A stretch of 64,000 nucleotides of DNA, from NCBI GenBank assembly GCA_937920725.1, contig CALEUW010000030.1, positions 62,001 to 126,000 of the forward strand, read 5' to 3'. The notes below the pieces were generated by a model. The model was not told the DNA's origin. It saw only the letters and a program-made list of their open reading frames with translations, and made no database searches. Source of the stretch: UMGS1601 sp900553335 (lineage in GTDB: Bacteria > Bacillota > Clostridia > Oscillospirales > Ruminococcaceae). Every line of letters begins with the position of its first letter. Position 1 is the stretch's first letter. Made by a program: the position numbers and the translations under genes. Shown piece by piece: positions 18,197-26,372 of the stretch.

Positions 18197-18979
18197 ATGG
18201 ATACTAAAAATAAAAGAAGAATCGTAATAAAGCTCGGAACATCGACGCTTACTCATAAAACAGGCAGGCTCAATATAAGAAGAGTTGAAAAGCTTGTAAA
18301 AGTTATTGCTGATATAAAAAATTCAGGACTTGACGTTATACTTGTTTCCTCCGGTTCAATAGGACTGGGAATGGGAAAGCTTGGACTTACAACTCGTCCT
18401 TCTGACACACCGACAAAGCAGGCTTGTGCTGCTGTCGGACAATGCGAGCTTATGTATATGTACGACAAGATGTTTTCGGATTATAATCTCGTTGTTGCTC
18501 AGCTTTTGCTCACAAAGTATATTCTGCTTGAGGAGCGCAGAAAAAACGTAGAAAACGCCATGGGAAAGCTTCTTGAAAAAGGAGTTATACCGATTGTCAA
18601 CGAAAATGATACGGTAGCAATAGATGAGCTTGAGCTTGAAATGGGAGAGAATGATTCTCTTGCCGCAACTGTTGCTACTATAGCGGGAGCGGATTTGCTT
18701 ATTATTTTAAGTGATATAGACGGACTTTATGATAAAAACCCAAATGAGAATCCTGATGCGAATCTTATACCTGTAGTAAGCGAGATAACCGATGAGCTTA
18801 GAAAAAATGCAGGAGGAGCAGGTTCAAGTTTAGGCAGAGGCGGAATGATAACAAAGCTTAATGCGGCGCAGATCGCAATGGAGGCGGGAATCGATATGGC
18901 TATTTTAAACGGAAATAATCCTGATTCTCTTTATGATCTGCTTGAAGGTAAAAAGATAGGAACATACTTTAAAGCATAA
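18197..18979 (+). CDS. proB: Glutamate 5-kinase, short form
   Basis: First step of proline synthesis: phosphorylates glutamate to glutamyl-5-phosphate. At 260 residues it has only the amino-acid-kinase fold and lacks the C-terminal PUA domain of longer ProB enzymes. KLGTSTLT, SSGSIGLGMGKLG, NENDTVAIDE and GRGGMITKLNAA motifs are intact. The ATG abuts the tsaB stop codon, so translation is coupled. proA follows 32 nt downstream. Confidence 0.95.
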   Translation: MDTKNKRRIVIKLGTSTLTHKTGRLNIRRVEKLVKVIADIKNSGLDVILVSSGSIGLGMGKLGLTTRPSDTPTKQACAAVGQCELMYMYDKMFSDYNLVVAQLLLTKYILLEERRKNVENAMGKLLEKGVIPIVNENDTVAIDELELEMGENDSLAATVATIAGADLLIILSDIDGLYDKNPNENPDANLIPVVSEITDELRKNAGGAGSSLGRGGMITKLNAAQIAMEAGIDMAILNGNNPDSLYDLLEGKKIGTYFKA

Positions 18980-19011
18980 TTAATTGTGAAGCTCATATAG
19001 GAGGTAAGGGT

Positions 19012-20280
19012 ATGGATTATATGATTAGCGGAGATTATATTGAACGAATCGGGAAAGCGGCGAAGCTTGCTTCAAAAAGCATATGCTCTGCGACAAGCTC
19101 TCAGAAAAACGATGCACTAAATGAGATAGCTTATGCACTCAGAAAATGCAAGGACGCAGTTTTAGAAGCAAACAGCACAGATCTTTACCATGCAAGAGTA
19201 ATTAAAATGAAAGAATCCCTTATTGATCGTCTTACTCTTGACGAGGCGAGAATAGAGTCGATTGCAAATGCCTGTGAAAATCTAACAAAGCTGAGCGATC
19301 CTGTAGGAATGATAGATGAAGGATATGTTCGACCTAACGGCATGAGAATTACAAAAACAAGAGTGCCGATGGGCGTTGTCGGAATTATCTACGAAAGCCG
19401 CCCTAACGTTACGGTAGATGCTGCTTCTCTTTGCCTTAAAAGCGGAAACGCTGTTATTTTAAGGGGAGGAAAGGAAGCAAGTGAAACAAATAAGTGTCTT
19501 GTAAAAATAATGAGAGCGGCACTGAGCAGGGTAGGCTTTGACGAGGATATAATTCAGTATGTTGAAGATCCTGCAAGGGACGCTGTGATTTGTCTTATGA
19601 AGGCAAATGAGTATGTTGACGTATTGATACCCAGAGGCGGAGCCGGACTTATAAACGCTGTTATTCAAAATGCAACCGTTCCGGTTATTCAGACGGGTGT
19701 TGGCAACTGTCATGTTTATGTCGATTCAACTGCTGACTTGAGAATGGCTGTTGATATTGTTGACAACGGTAAAACCTCTCGCCCAAGCGTATGCAACGCA
19801 ATCGAAACCTGTCTTGTGCATAAAAGCGTTGCTGATGAGTTTTTGCCTAGACTTAAATCTCGTTTAGATAAATCAAATGTTGAGATAAGAGGCTGTGATA
19901 TAACAAAAATGATTTTGGGCGATGACGTTATTCCGGCAACTGATGAGGACTTTGAAACTGAGTTTTTGGATTATATTCTTGCAGTAAGAGTTGTTGATGA
20001 TCTTGCTATGGCGATAGAGCATATTCAGAAGTATTCTACCGGTCACAGTGAATGTATCGTTACACAGTCGCTTTTTGCTGCGGAAACCTTTAAAAAGGAA
20101 ATAGATGCGGCGGCTGTATATGTAAACTGTTCGACACGGTTTACCGATGGAGAAGAGTTTGGACTTGGAGCTGAGATAGGAATATCCACTCAGAAGCTCC
20201 ACGCAAGAGGACCTATGGGACTTAAGGAGCTTACTACAATAAAATATATTGTAGAGGGCGACGGACAGATAAGAGAATAA
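19012..20280 (+). CDS. proA: Glutamate-5-semialdehyde dehydrogenase
   Basis: NADPH-dependent reduction of glutamyl-5-phosphate to the semialdehyde, second step of proline synthesis. 422 residues. VGIIYESRPNVTVDAASLCLKSGNA and the catalytic-Cys region SRPSVCNAIET are intact. A strong AGGAGG precedes ATG 19012. It ends the operon at a long terminator. Confidence 0.97.
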   Translation: MDYMISGDYIERIGKAAKLASKSICSATSSQKNDALNEIAYALRKCKDAVLEANSTDLYHARVIKMKESLIDRLTLDEARIESIANACENLTKLSDPVGMIDEGYVRPNGMRITKTRVPMGVVGIIYESRPNVTVDAASLCLKSGNAVILRGGKEASETNKCLVKIMRAALSRVGFDEDIIQYVEDPARDAVICLMKANEYVDVLIPRGGAGLINAVIQNATVPVIQTGVGNCHVYVDSTADLRMAVDIVDNGKTSRPSVCNAIETCLVHKSVADEFLPRLKSRLDKSNVEIRGCDITKMILGDDVIPATDEDFETEFLDYILAVRVVDDLAMAIEHIQKYSTGHSECIVTQSLFAAETFKKEIDAAAVYVNCSTRFTDGEEFGLGAEIGISTQKLHARGPMGLKELTTIKYIVEGDGQIRE

Positions 20281-20288
20281 AATGTAAA

Positions 20289-20330
20289 AGCGCCTTGACC
20301 GATTAATTTAGGTCAAGGCGCTCTTTTTTT
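20289..20330. terminator. Strong terminator after proA, shared with Rrf2 gene
   Basis: AGCGCCTTGACC (20289-20300) pairs perfectly with GGTCAAGGCGCT (20311-20322), followed by seven T on the plus strand. Confidence 0.9.
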
Positions 20331-20337
20331 ATTTATA

Positions 20338-20766
20338 TCATTCATCGACAAGTACTGTTTTTGGCTTATCAAGAATATCCTGAAGAGTAATTGAGTCTAG
20401 GTATTCGTTTATTACATTCGATAATCCCTGCCAAACACCAAGCGTTATGCATTCAGATGCTCGCGGGCATTGATTTTCATCATCTTCAAGACAGGCAACG
20501 GGAACAAGCTTCCCCTCGGTTATTCTCAAAACATCTCCTACTGTATAGCTATTCGGAGATTTAGCAAGCATATAGCCACCTTGATATCCTCTGTTGGTTC
20601 TGAGCATATTTGATTTATTAAGCATTGGAACTATTTGTTCTAGGTATTTCTTTGAAATGTTTTGTCTTTCAGCAATATCTTTTAGCGCAACATATCCGTC
20701 ATTTTTATGATCGGCAAGATCGAGCATAAGTCTAAGCGCATATCTTCCCTTAGTTGATATTTTCAT
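20338..20766 (-). CDS. Rrf2-family transcriptional regulator (CymR/IscR-like)
   Basis: A DNA-binding protein of about 142 residues. ATG 20766 (MKISTKGRYALR) is the start because AAAGGAG lies 9 nt upstream; an ATG 24 nt earlier is not needed. The N-terminus is the winged helix of the Rrf2 family (KDIAERQNISKKYLEQIV). Three cysteines lie in CLEDDENQCPRASEC, where IscR-type members bind an Fe-S cluster; the first spacing (8) differs from IscR. It is divergent from a metY-type gene whose promoter carries an ATACC-N9-GGTAT palindrome, so a role as a cysteine/sulfur (CymR-like) repressor is inferred. Confidence 0.88.
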   Translation of the reverse strand: MKISTKGRYALRLMLDLADHKNDGYVALKDIAERQNISKKYLEQIVPMLNKSNMLRTNRGYQGGYMLAKSPNSYTVGDVLRITEGKLVPVACLEDDENQCPRASECITLGVWQGLSNVINEYLDSITLQDILDKPKTVLVDE

Positions 20767-20825
20767 ATTTAATTCTCCTTTAATATTCATATTAATTGCT
20801 GATTGTTAATTTCAAGTTAATACAC

Positions 20826-20854
20826 AGTATATCACATATTGTTCTTTTTTTCAA
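20826..20854 (-). promoter_or_regulatory. Sigma-A promoter of the Rrf2 gene (-)
   Basis: Minus strand: TTGAAA (20854-20849), 17-nt spacer, TATACT (20831-20826). Confidence 0.6.
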
Positions 20855-20929
20855 TAGCGGAAAACGAAAAGCATATCTTTTTACTAGGAATTTTGTTTGA
20901 CGGATTTTTGAAAGAATTTTCAAAACCTA

Positions 20930-20958
20930 TTGACAAAGTAGACTTTTTAGTGTAAAAT
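20930..20958 (+). promoter_or_regulatory. Sigma-A promoter of the metY transcript
   Basis: TTGACA (20930-20935), 17-nt spacer, TAAAAT (20953-20958). The palindromic operator begins 8 nt after the -10 box. Confidence 0.75.
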
Positions 20959-20965
20959 ACAAAAC

Positions 20966-20984
20966 ATACCAAATATATAGGTAT
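20966..20984 (+). promoter_or_regulatory. Candidate Rrf2/CymR operator
   Basis: Perfect inverted repeat ATACC (20966-20970), 9 nt, GGTAT (20980-20984). It covers the presumed transcription start, where a bound repressor would block initiation. The adjacent Rrf2-family gene is the obvious candidate binder; this is inference. Confidence 0.55.
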
Positions 20985-21010
20985 TATAAAAACACTTGGA
21001 GGTATTTTAT

Positions 21011-21073
21011 ATGAAAGCACAACTGCTCAGAATGATAAGGCACAATTTTAGAAACGGACGAATGTGCATATAG
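21011..21073 (+). CDS. Leader peptide in the metY transcript
   Basis: A 20-codon frame (MKAQLLRMIRHNFRNGRMCI) with TTGGAGG 8 nt before its ATG, placed just after the operator and 263 nt before metY. It ends Met-Cys-Ile-stop, so Met or Cys shortage could stall a ribosome near the end. A long GC-rich hairpin (ACGCTCTGCT/AGCAGAGCGT, about 21145-21176) follows but has no T run, so an attenuator cannot be proved. The good ribosome-binding site is the main reason to call it. Confidence 0.45.
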   Translation: MKAQLLRMIRHNFRNGRMCI

Positions 21074-21186
21074 AAATTAGAGGCAAGGAGCTAGAAATAT
21101 ACACCGTCCAAAAATAAGAGATACAATTTTTTAAATCGGAGCAACGCTCTGCTTTGCTTGCAAGGAGCAGAGCGTGGCGTCTGATT

Positions 21187-21305
21187 GCAACCAGCGCCGG
21201 GAGCGTTAGCTCCTCAGGTTTTCAGTGGGAGATTATAGCTCCCACTGAAATTCTGAAATGGAACCGCCGCCTAAAGTGGCGGGGGACATTTGCGCTTAGG
21301 TTATA
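21187..21305 (+). repeat. Dispersed structured repeat, copy B
   Basis: The best-formed copy. It has a GGGAGC...CTCC hairpin, then a perfect TTTCAGTGGGAG/CTCCCACTGAAA stem (about 21219-21249), then a CCGCC/GGCGG stem leading into GGGGGACAT. It lies between the leader peptide and metY. Left boundary is uncertain. Confidence 0.65.
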
Positions 21306-21336
21306 TTAATTAGTTGAAGAAATGAGGTAAATTACA

Positions 21337-22626
21337 ATGAGTTATACATACGATAAATATAAATTTGAAACAATTCAGTTGCACGCAGGTCAGGAATCTC
21401 CCGATTCGGCATCGGACGCAAGAGCAGTTCCGATCTATCAGACAACTTCATACGTTTTTAAAAATTCAGCACACGCTGCTGCAAGATTCGGACTTGCAGA
21501 TGCGGGAAACATTTACGGAAGGCTTACAAACTCTACTGTAGACGCATTTGAGCAGAGAGTTGCTGCTTTAGAGGGCGGAGTTGCAGCGCTTGGAGTTGCT
21601 TCGGGAGCTGCTGCTATCACTTATACGTTTTTAAATCTTGCAGGTTCAGGTGACAACATAGTTGCTGCAAAGACAATTTACGGCGGAACGTATAACCTTT
21701 TAGAACACACTCTCCCTCAGTACGGAATCAAGACAAAGTTTGTCGATGCTGATGAAGAGGGTGCTTTTGAAAATGCAATTGATGAAAACACAAAGGCTGT
21801 GTTTATAGAAACAATAGGCAATCCAAACGCTACTCTTATAGATATTGAAAAGGTGGCGGATATCGCACACACTCACAAGATCCCGCTGGTTGTTGATTCT
21901 ACATTTGCGACTCCTTACTTAGTCCGTCCTTTTGAATACGGAGCTGATATTGTAGTTCATTCTGCAACAAAGTTTATCGGCGGACACGGAACAGCTATCG
22001 GAGGAGTTATTGTTGACAGCGGTAAGTTTGATTGGGAGGCAAGTGGAAAGTTTCCGTCAATTGTCGATCCGAATCCGAGCTATCACGGAATCAGCTTTAC
22101 AAAAGCTGTAGGCGCAGCTGCTTTTGTTACAAGGATCAGAGCCATTCTTTTAAGAGATACGGGAGCAACGCTTGCACCGCTTCACGCATTTTTGTTCTTA
22201 CAGGGACTTGAAACGCTTTCACTGAGAGTGGAAAGGCACGTTGAAAACACTATTAAGGTAGTTGAGTTCTTAAAGAATCATCCTAAGGTTGAGAGTGTAA
22301 ATCACCCATCTCTTCCTGACAGCCCGTATAACGAGCTGTATAAAAAATATTTCCCGAACGGCGGAGCTTCAATATTCACCTTTAATATAAAAGGCGGAGC
22401 TAAGGAAGCACAGGAGTTTATTGATAAGCTTGAGATTTTCTCGCTTTTGGCAAATGTGGCTGACGTTAAATCTCTTGTTATTCATCCGGCATCTACCACT
22501 CATTCACAGCTTAATGAGCAGGAGCTTAAGGAGCAGGGAATTAAGCCGAATACTATTCGTCTTTCAATCGGAACAGAGCATATTGACGATCTTATTGCAG
22601 ACCTTAATCAGGCATTCGGCGGATAA
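21337..22626 (+). CDS. metY: O-acetylhomoserine sulfhydrylase (PLP, Cys/Met metabolism)
   Basis: PLP enzyme of 429 residues in the Cys/Met-metabolism family, predicted to form homocysteine from O-acetylhomoserine and sulfide. The start MSYTYDKYKFETIQLHAGQ, the YGRLTNST motif, SATKFIGGHG with the PLP-binding lysine, and the length all fit O-acetylhomoserine aminocarboxypropyltransferases rather than the shorter cystathionine gamma-synthases. The start has only a weak site (GAGGT). Control is probably complex: sigma-A promoter, palindromic operator, leader peptide and structured repeat all lie upstream. Confidence 0.92.
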   Translation: MSYTYDKYKFETIQLHAGQESPDSASDARAVPIYQTTSYVFKNSAHAAARFGLADAGNIYGRLTNSTVDAFEQRVAALEGGVAALGVASGAAAITYTFLNLAGSGDNIVAAKTIYGGTYNLLEHTLPQYGIKTKFVDADEEGAFENAIDENTKAVFIETIGNPNATLIDIEKVADIAHTHKIPLVVDSTFATPYLVRPFEYGADIVVHSATKFIGGHGTAIGGVIVDSGKFDWEASGKFPSIVDPNPSYHGISFTKAVGAAAFVTRIRAILLRDTGATLAPLHAFLFLQGLETLSLRVERHVENTIKVVEFLKNHPKVESVNHPSLPDSPYNELYKKYFPNGGASIFTFNIKGGAKEAQEFIDKLEIFSLLANVADVKSLVIHPASTTHSQLNEQELKEQGIKPNTIRLSIGTEHIDDLIADLNQAFGG

Positions 22627-22659
22627 GAATCAATGTGAAATTTTTTATTAACATAAAAG

Positions 22660-22696
22660 GCCGGACCGGACAGTATAAAATCTGGTTCGGCTTTTT
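22660..22696 (+). terminator. Intrinsic terminator after metY
   Basis: GCCGGACCGGA (22660-22670) pairs with TCTGGTTCGGC (22681-22691) with G-U pairs, then five T. Confidence 0.85.
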
Positions 22697-22737
22697 GATT
22701 ACTACAAGAAATAAGAATATTATATGGAGGTTTAAAC

Positions 22738-23655
22738 ATGAGAGTTTCAAAGCTTCAGGAAGAAATTTTAAAACTTAAAAAAGAAAAGGATATATGTATT
22801 CTCGCACACAGCTATCAGGCAAGCGAGATCTGTGAAATAGCAGATTTTACGGGGGATTCATATCAGCTTAGCGTAATGGCCAAAACCGCACCACAGAAAA
22901 CTGTTTTGATGTGCGGAGTAAGATTTATGGCAGAAACGGTTAAGATTCTTTCGCCCGACAAAAAGGTTATTTTGTCAAATCCTATTGCAGGCTGTCCTAT
23001 GGCGGAGCAAATGGACAAGGAATTAATAAGCGCAGTTAAGGAGCAATACCCTGACTATACGGTTGTCGCATATATAAACACAACGGCGGAGCTTAAGACT
23101 GTCTGTGATGTCTGCGTTACAAGCTCAAGCGCTGTAAAGATCATAAACAATATAGACAGCGATAAGATCTTATTTATTCCGGACTGTAATCTCGGCGATT
23201 ACGTCAAGAAAAAAATCCCTGAAAAAGAAATCAAGCTTTTGCAGGGCGGTTGCCCTATACACGCAAGAGTAACGCTTACCGATGTTAAAAAAGCAAAGGA
23301 GCTTCACCCCAATGCTCTGATTTTGGTGCACCCTGAATGTGTACCGAAGGTTGTTGAGCAAGCTGATTATGTAGGCTCTACATCGGGAATCATGAATTAT
23401 GCAAAGGAGTCAAGTGAAAAAGAGTTTTTGATCGGAACGGAGATAAGCATTGCGGAGCATCTTCAATACTGCTGTCCCGATAAAAAATTCTATCCTCTTT
23501 CAAAAGACCTTATATGCCCTAATATGAAGTCAACAACATTAGTCGATGTTTACAATGCTGTTAAAGGCGATGGGGGAGAAGAGATTATCATGAGCGAAAG
23601 TCTTATAAAAGATGCAGGAAAATGTATTTTCAAAATGATTGAGCTTGGAGGATAA
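22738..23655 (+). CDS. nadA: Quinolinate synthase NadA
   Basis: 4Fe-4S enzyme that condenses iminoaspartate with dihydroxyacetone phosphate to quinolinate, for de novo NAD synthesis. 305 residues. Visible motifs: LAHSYQASEICEIADFTGDS, CGVRFMAE with the first cluster Cys, HPECVPKV with the second, and CPNMKSTTLVD with the third. GGAGG precedes the start. nadB and nadC are absent nearby, which is unusual since nadABC are often together. Confidence 0.96.
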   Translation: MRVSKLQEEILKLKKEKDICILAHSYQASEICEIADFTGDSYQLSVMAKTAPQKTVLMCGVRFMAETVKILSPDKKVILSNPIAGCPMAEQMDKELISAVKEQYPDYTVVAYINTTAELKTVCDVCVTSSSAVKIINNIDSDKILFIPDCNLGDYVKKKIPEKEIKLLQGGCPIHARVTLTDVKKAKELHPNALILVHPECVPKVVEQADYVGSTSGIMNYAKESSEKEFLIGTEISIAEHLQYCCPDKKFYPLSKDLICPNMKSTTLVDVYNAVKGDGGEEIIMSESLIKDAGKCIFKMIELGG

Positions 23656-23704
23656 ACTTTATAATTTGCAAACCGCTTCTGCCCAAATGTTTCGGCAGGT
23701 ACAG

Positions 23705-23732
23705 TTGATTTTTTTTAAATATGTGGTATACT
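23705..23732 (+). promoter_or_regulatory. Sigma-A promoter of the Mrp-like gene
   Basis: TTGATT (23705-23710), 16-nt spacer, TATACT (23727-23732). Confidence 0.5.
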
Positions 23733-23772
23733 ATACTTTAGAATATTTTAAGTAATAAGGAGATTTTATAAT

Positions 23773-24588
23773 ATGGGTTGTACACATGATTGCTCTTCAT
23801 GTTCAAGCGGGTGTAATTCTGAGCCGGAGAGCTTAATAAAGGAACCTCACGAGGGTACAAAGGTAAAGAAAATAATTGCAGTAGTGTCGGGAAAGGGAGG
23901 AGTCGGAAAGTCACTTGTAACTTCTCTTATGGCGGTTTTGCAAAACAGAAAAGGTTATAAAACGGCTATTTTGGACGCAGATATTACCGGTCCTTCAATT
24001 CCAAAGACGTTTTCAATAACTAAGAAGGCCGATTCAACAGATGACGCATTATTCCCTGTTGAAACAAAAACAGGAATAAAGATAATGTCATTAAATCTGC
24101 TGACGCAAAACGATACTGATCCTGTAATTTGGAGAGGACCTGTAATAGCAGGAGCTGTTACTCAGTTTTGGACTGATGTTATCTGGGACGAAGTGGACTA
24201 TATGTTTGTTGATATGCCTCCGGGAACAGGAGATGTTCCGCTTACTGTTTTTCAGTCACTTCCGATTGATGGAATTATTATTGTTACAAGCCCACAGGAA
24301 CTTGTTTCGATGATAGTTGAAAAGGCTGTAAAAATGGCGAATCTAATGAATGTTCCAATACTGGGAATTGTTGAAAATATGTCTTACTTCGTATGTGATA
24401 ACTGCGGTGACAAGCACTATATTTTTGGCGACAGTCACATTGAACAAATTGCAGAGAAATATGGGATTAAAAATATCTCTAAAATCCCTATGAATAAAAA
24501 GCTTTCAGCAGCAGTAGATAAGGGAATGACTGAACTTTTTGAAGGCGATTGGCTTGACAACATGGCGGACGCCGCTGATAAGCTTTAA
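23773..24588 (+). CDS. Mrp/NBP35-family Fe-S carrier ATPase
   Basis: A P-loop ATPase of 271 residues predicted to hold and deliver Fe-S clusters. The deviant Walker A is SGKGGVGKS, and MPPGTGD is the family motif. The N-terminal cysteine cluster (CTHDCSSCSSGC) resembles NBP35-type proteins, and a CDNC motif near residue 210 could bind the bridging cluster. It follows nadA, an Fe-S enzyme, but has its own promoter. A DUF1015-type gene follows at a 32-nt gap. Confidence 0.9.
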   Translation: MGCTHDCSSCSSGCNSEPESLIKEPHEGTKVKKIIAVVSGKGGVGKSLVTSLMAVLQNRKGYKTAILDADITGPSIPKTFSITKKADSTDDALFPVETKTGIKIMSLNLLTQNDTDPVIWRGPVIAGAVTQFWTDVIWDEVDYMFVDMPPGTGDVPLTVFQSLPIDGIIIVTSPQELVSMIVEKAVKMANLMNVPILGIVENMSYFVCDNCGDKHYIFGDSHIEQIAEKYGIKNISKIPMNKKLSAAVDKGMTELFEGDWLDNMADAADKL

Positions 24589-24620
24589 ATGCTGACAAAA
24601 ACCGATACGGAGATGATGTA

Positions 24621-25886
24621 ATGAACAGAGCTTTTAAACCGGCAGACATTTTACTTGCAAAAACAACTAGCATGAAAAAATGGGCGGTGGTTGCCTGCGA
24701 CCAGTACACAAGCGAGCCTGAGTACTGGGATAAGACATACGGGCTTGTAGGGGAGGATTTATCAACGCTTCACCTGATTCTTCCTGAAATTTATCTTAAC
24801 AAGTCTGATGTTGAAAAGAGAATTTCAAATATAAACAAAACTATGAACAGCTATCTTTCAGACGGTGTGTTTGAAGAATATAAAAATGCTTTTTTTTATG
24901 TTGAAAGAAAACAGTCCAACGGTATCTTAAGACAGGGAATAATAGGCATGATAGATCTGGAGGAGTATGATTATTCCAGGGGAAGCACATCGCTTGTAAG
25001 AGCAACCGAGGCGACAGTTTTAGAACGTATTCCTCCGAGAATCAAAGTCAGGGAAAATGCAAGCATTGAGCTTCCGCATATAATGATTTTGATTGATGAC
25101 GAGGATAAAACTGTTATTGAACCGATCGGCGAAAAAACCGATTCAATGAAACTTCTTTATGATACTGATCTCATGCAAAACGGCGGAAGCATAAAGGGAT
25201 ATTTAGTTAATGAGAGCGATATTGAAACAATTGAGAAAGCGATAGATGAGCTCGGTGAAGCGCAAGCTTTTGAAAAAAAATACGGAATAAAAAATACATC
25301 TCCGCTCGTTTTTGCAATGGGTGACGGAAACCATTCTCTTGCAACTGCAAAGGCTTTTTACGAGGAGCTTAAAGCGAAGAATCCCGATAAGGATCTAAGC
25401 CATCATCCTGCACGTTATGCGCTTGTTGAGGTTGTAAATCTTCATAGCAAAGCTCTTGAGTTTGAGGCGATTCACCGCATTGTTATAAACGTTGATACGG
25501 GTGATCTTTTAGATAAAATGAAAGAAAAGCTTTTGCTGAGCGATGAAGGTAATGATGAGGAACAAAGCTTTATTGTTGTTTTAAACGGCGAAGAAAAGAA
25601 GTATTACATAAAAAATCCAACATCTAATCTTACAGTTGGAAGTCTTCAGAGCTTTTTAGATGAATACTTGTCTGACAGCGGTGCAGAGATAGATTACATA
25701 CACGGTGCAGATACCTTGAAAAGGCTTGTGGATTCGGACAATAAGATAGGCTTTATTTTGCCTGATATGTCAAAATCCGAGCTTTTCCCGACGGTAATAA
25801 AGGACGGAGTTTTGCCGAGAAAGACTTTTTCAATGGGGCATGCTGAGGACAAGAGATATTATATTGAATGCAGAAAAATAAAGTAA
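24621..25886 (+). CDS. DUF1015-type conserved protein
   Basis: A cytoplasmic protein of 421 residues. It matches my memory of the DUF1015 family: FKPADILL at the N-terminus, WAVVACDQYTSEPEYW, and a central MGDGNHSLATAKAFYE. In several Clostridia this family lies near serine-biosynthesis genes, but no such genes are here, so no reaction is claimed. Probably co-transcribed with the Mrp-like gene; a shared terminator follows. Confidence 0.8.
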   Translation: MNRAFKPADILLAKTTSMKKWAVVACDQYTSEPEYWDKTYGLVGEDLSTLHLILPEIYLNKSDVEKRISNINKTMNSYLSDGVFEEYKNAFFYVERKQSNGILRQGIIGMIDLEEYDYSRGSTSLVRATEATVLERIPPRIKVRENASIELPHIMILIDDEDKTVIEPIGEKTDSMKLLYDTDLMQNGGSIKGYLVNESDIETIEKAIDELGEAQAFEKKYGIKNTSPLVFAMGDGNHSLATAKAFYEELKAKNPDKDLSHHPARYALVEVVNLHSKALEFEAIHRIVINVDTGDLLDKMKEKLLLSDEGNDEEQSFIVVLNGEEKKYYIKNPTSNLTVGSLQSFLDEYLSDSGAEIDYIHGADTLKRLVDSDNKIGFILPDMSKSELFPTVIKDGVLPRKTFSMGHAEDKRYYIECRKIK

Positions 25887-25890
25887 AGAA

Positions 25891-25930
25891 AAATCCACGG
25901 ACGCAGATTTTGCGATCGTGGATTTTAGTT
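25891..25930. terminator. Bidirectional terminator
   Basis: AAATCCACG (25891-25899) pairs with CGTGGATTT (25917-25925), with an inner CGCA/TGCG helix. It serves the DUF1015 gene (+) and the DtxR-like gene (-). Confidence 0.8.
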
Positions 25931-25934
25931 TGTA

Positions 25935-26342
25935 TTAATTTTGTTTGTTTTTGCGAAGCTCTCGCTGTCTTGCGATTGTATCTTTCATAGTTTTGCTAAG
26001 CTGTTCTACTGTAGACGGAGGGAAGGTAGCCAAAAATGTAAGCGCTTGCTCGTCCGCTTGTATTTCATCAAGCTTTAAAACTTTTTTGAAAAAGAGAAAA
26101 GCATATTTGTAATTTTGAAAAAGCTCTTTTCCTGCAGCCATACCGCTCTGAGTCATCACGACCTCGTTTGAGAAATCCTCGTTTACATAGCCGTTGTTTG
26201 CCAGACATTTAAGTGTTTTGCTGACGCTTGGACGTGAAACGTCAAGACGGTTTGCTATATCAACGCTTTTGACTCTTTTCTTGTTTTTTGAAAGTTCATA
26301 AACCGCTAACAGATATTTAAACTGTGCATAACAATTTTTCAT
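25935..26342 (-). CDS. DtxR/MntR-like transcriptional regulator without histidines
   Basis: A small regulator of 135 residues. The N-terminal winged helix (VKSVDIANRLDVSRPSVSKT) and the following NNGYV and VMTQSG segments fit the DtxR/MntR group. The C-terminal dimerisation part is unusual: the whole protein contains no histidine, while DtxR/MntR metal sites use His together with Glu/Asp. So it may not sense Mn or Fe in the known way. It is 30 nt downstream of galE on the same strand. Confidence 0.7.
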   Translation of the reverse strand: MKNCYAQFKYLLAVYELSKNKKRVKSVDIANRLDVSRPSVSKTLKCLANNGYVNEDFSNEVVMTQSGMAAGKELFQNYKYAFLFFKKVLKLDEIQADEQALTFLATFPPSTVEQLSKTMKDTIARQRELRKNKQN

Positions 26343-26372
26343 TTTACATTCCTTTTATGTTTGTGTTTTAAA

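Noticed and set aside
21074..21336. SAM or other metabolite riboswitch before metY
   Set aside because: The hairpins lack the SAM-riboswitch core, and the same structured element occurs next to unrelated genes.
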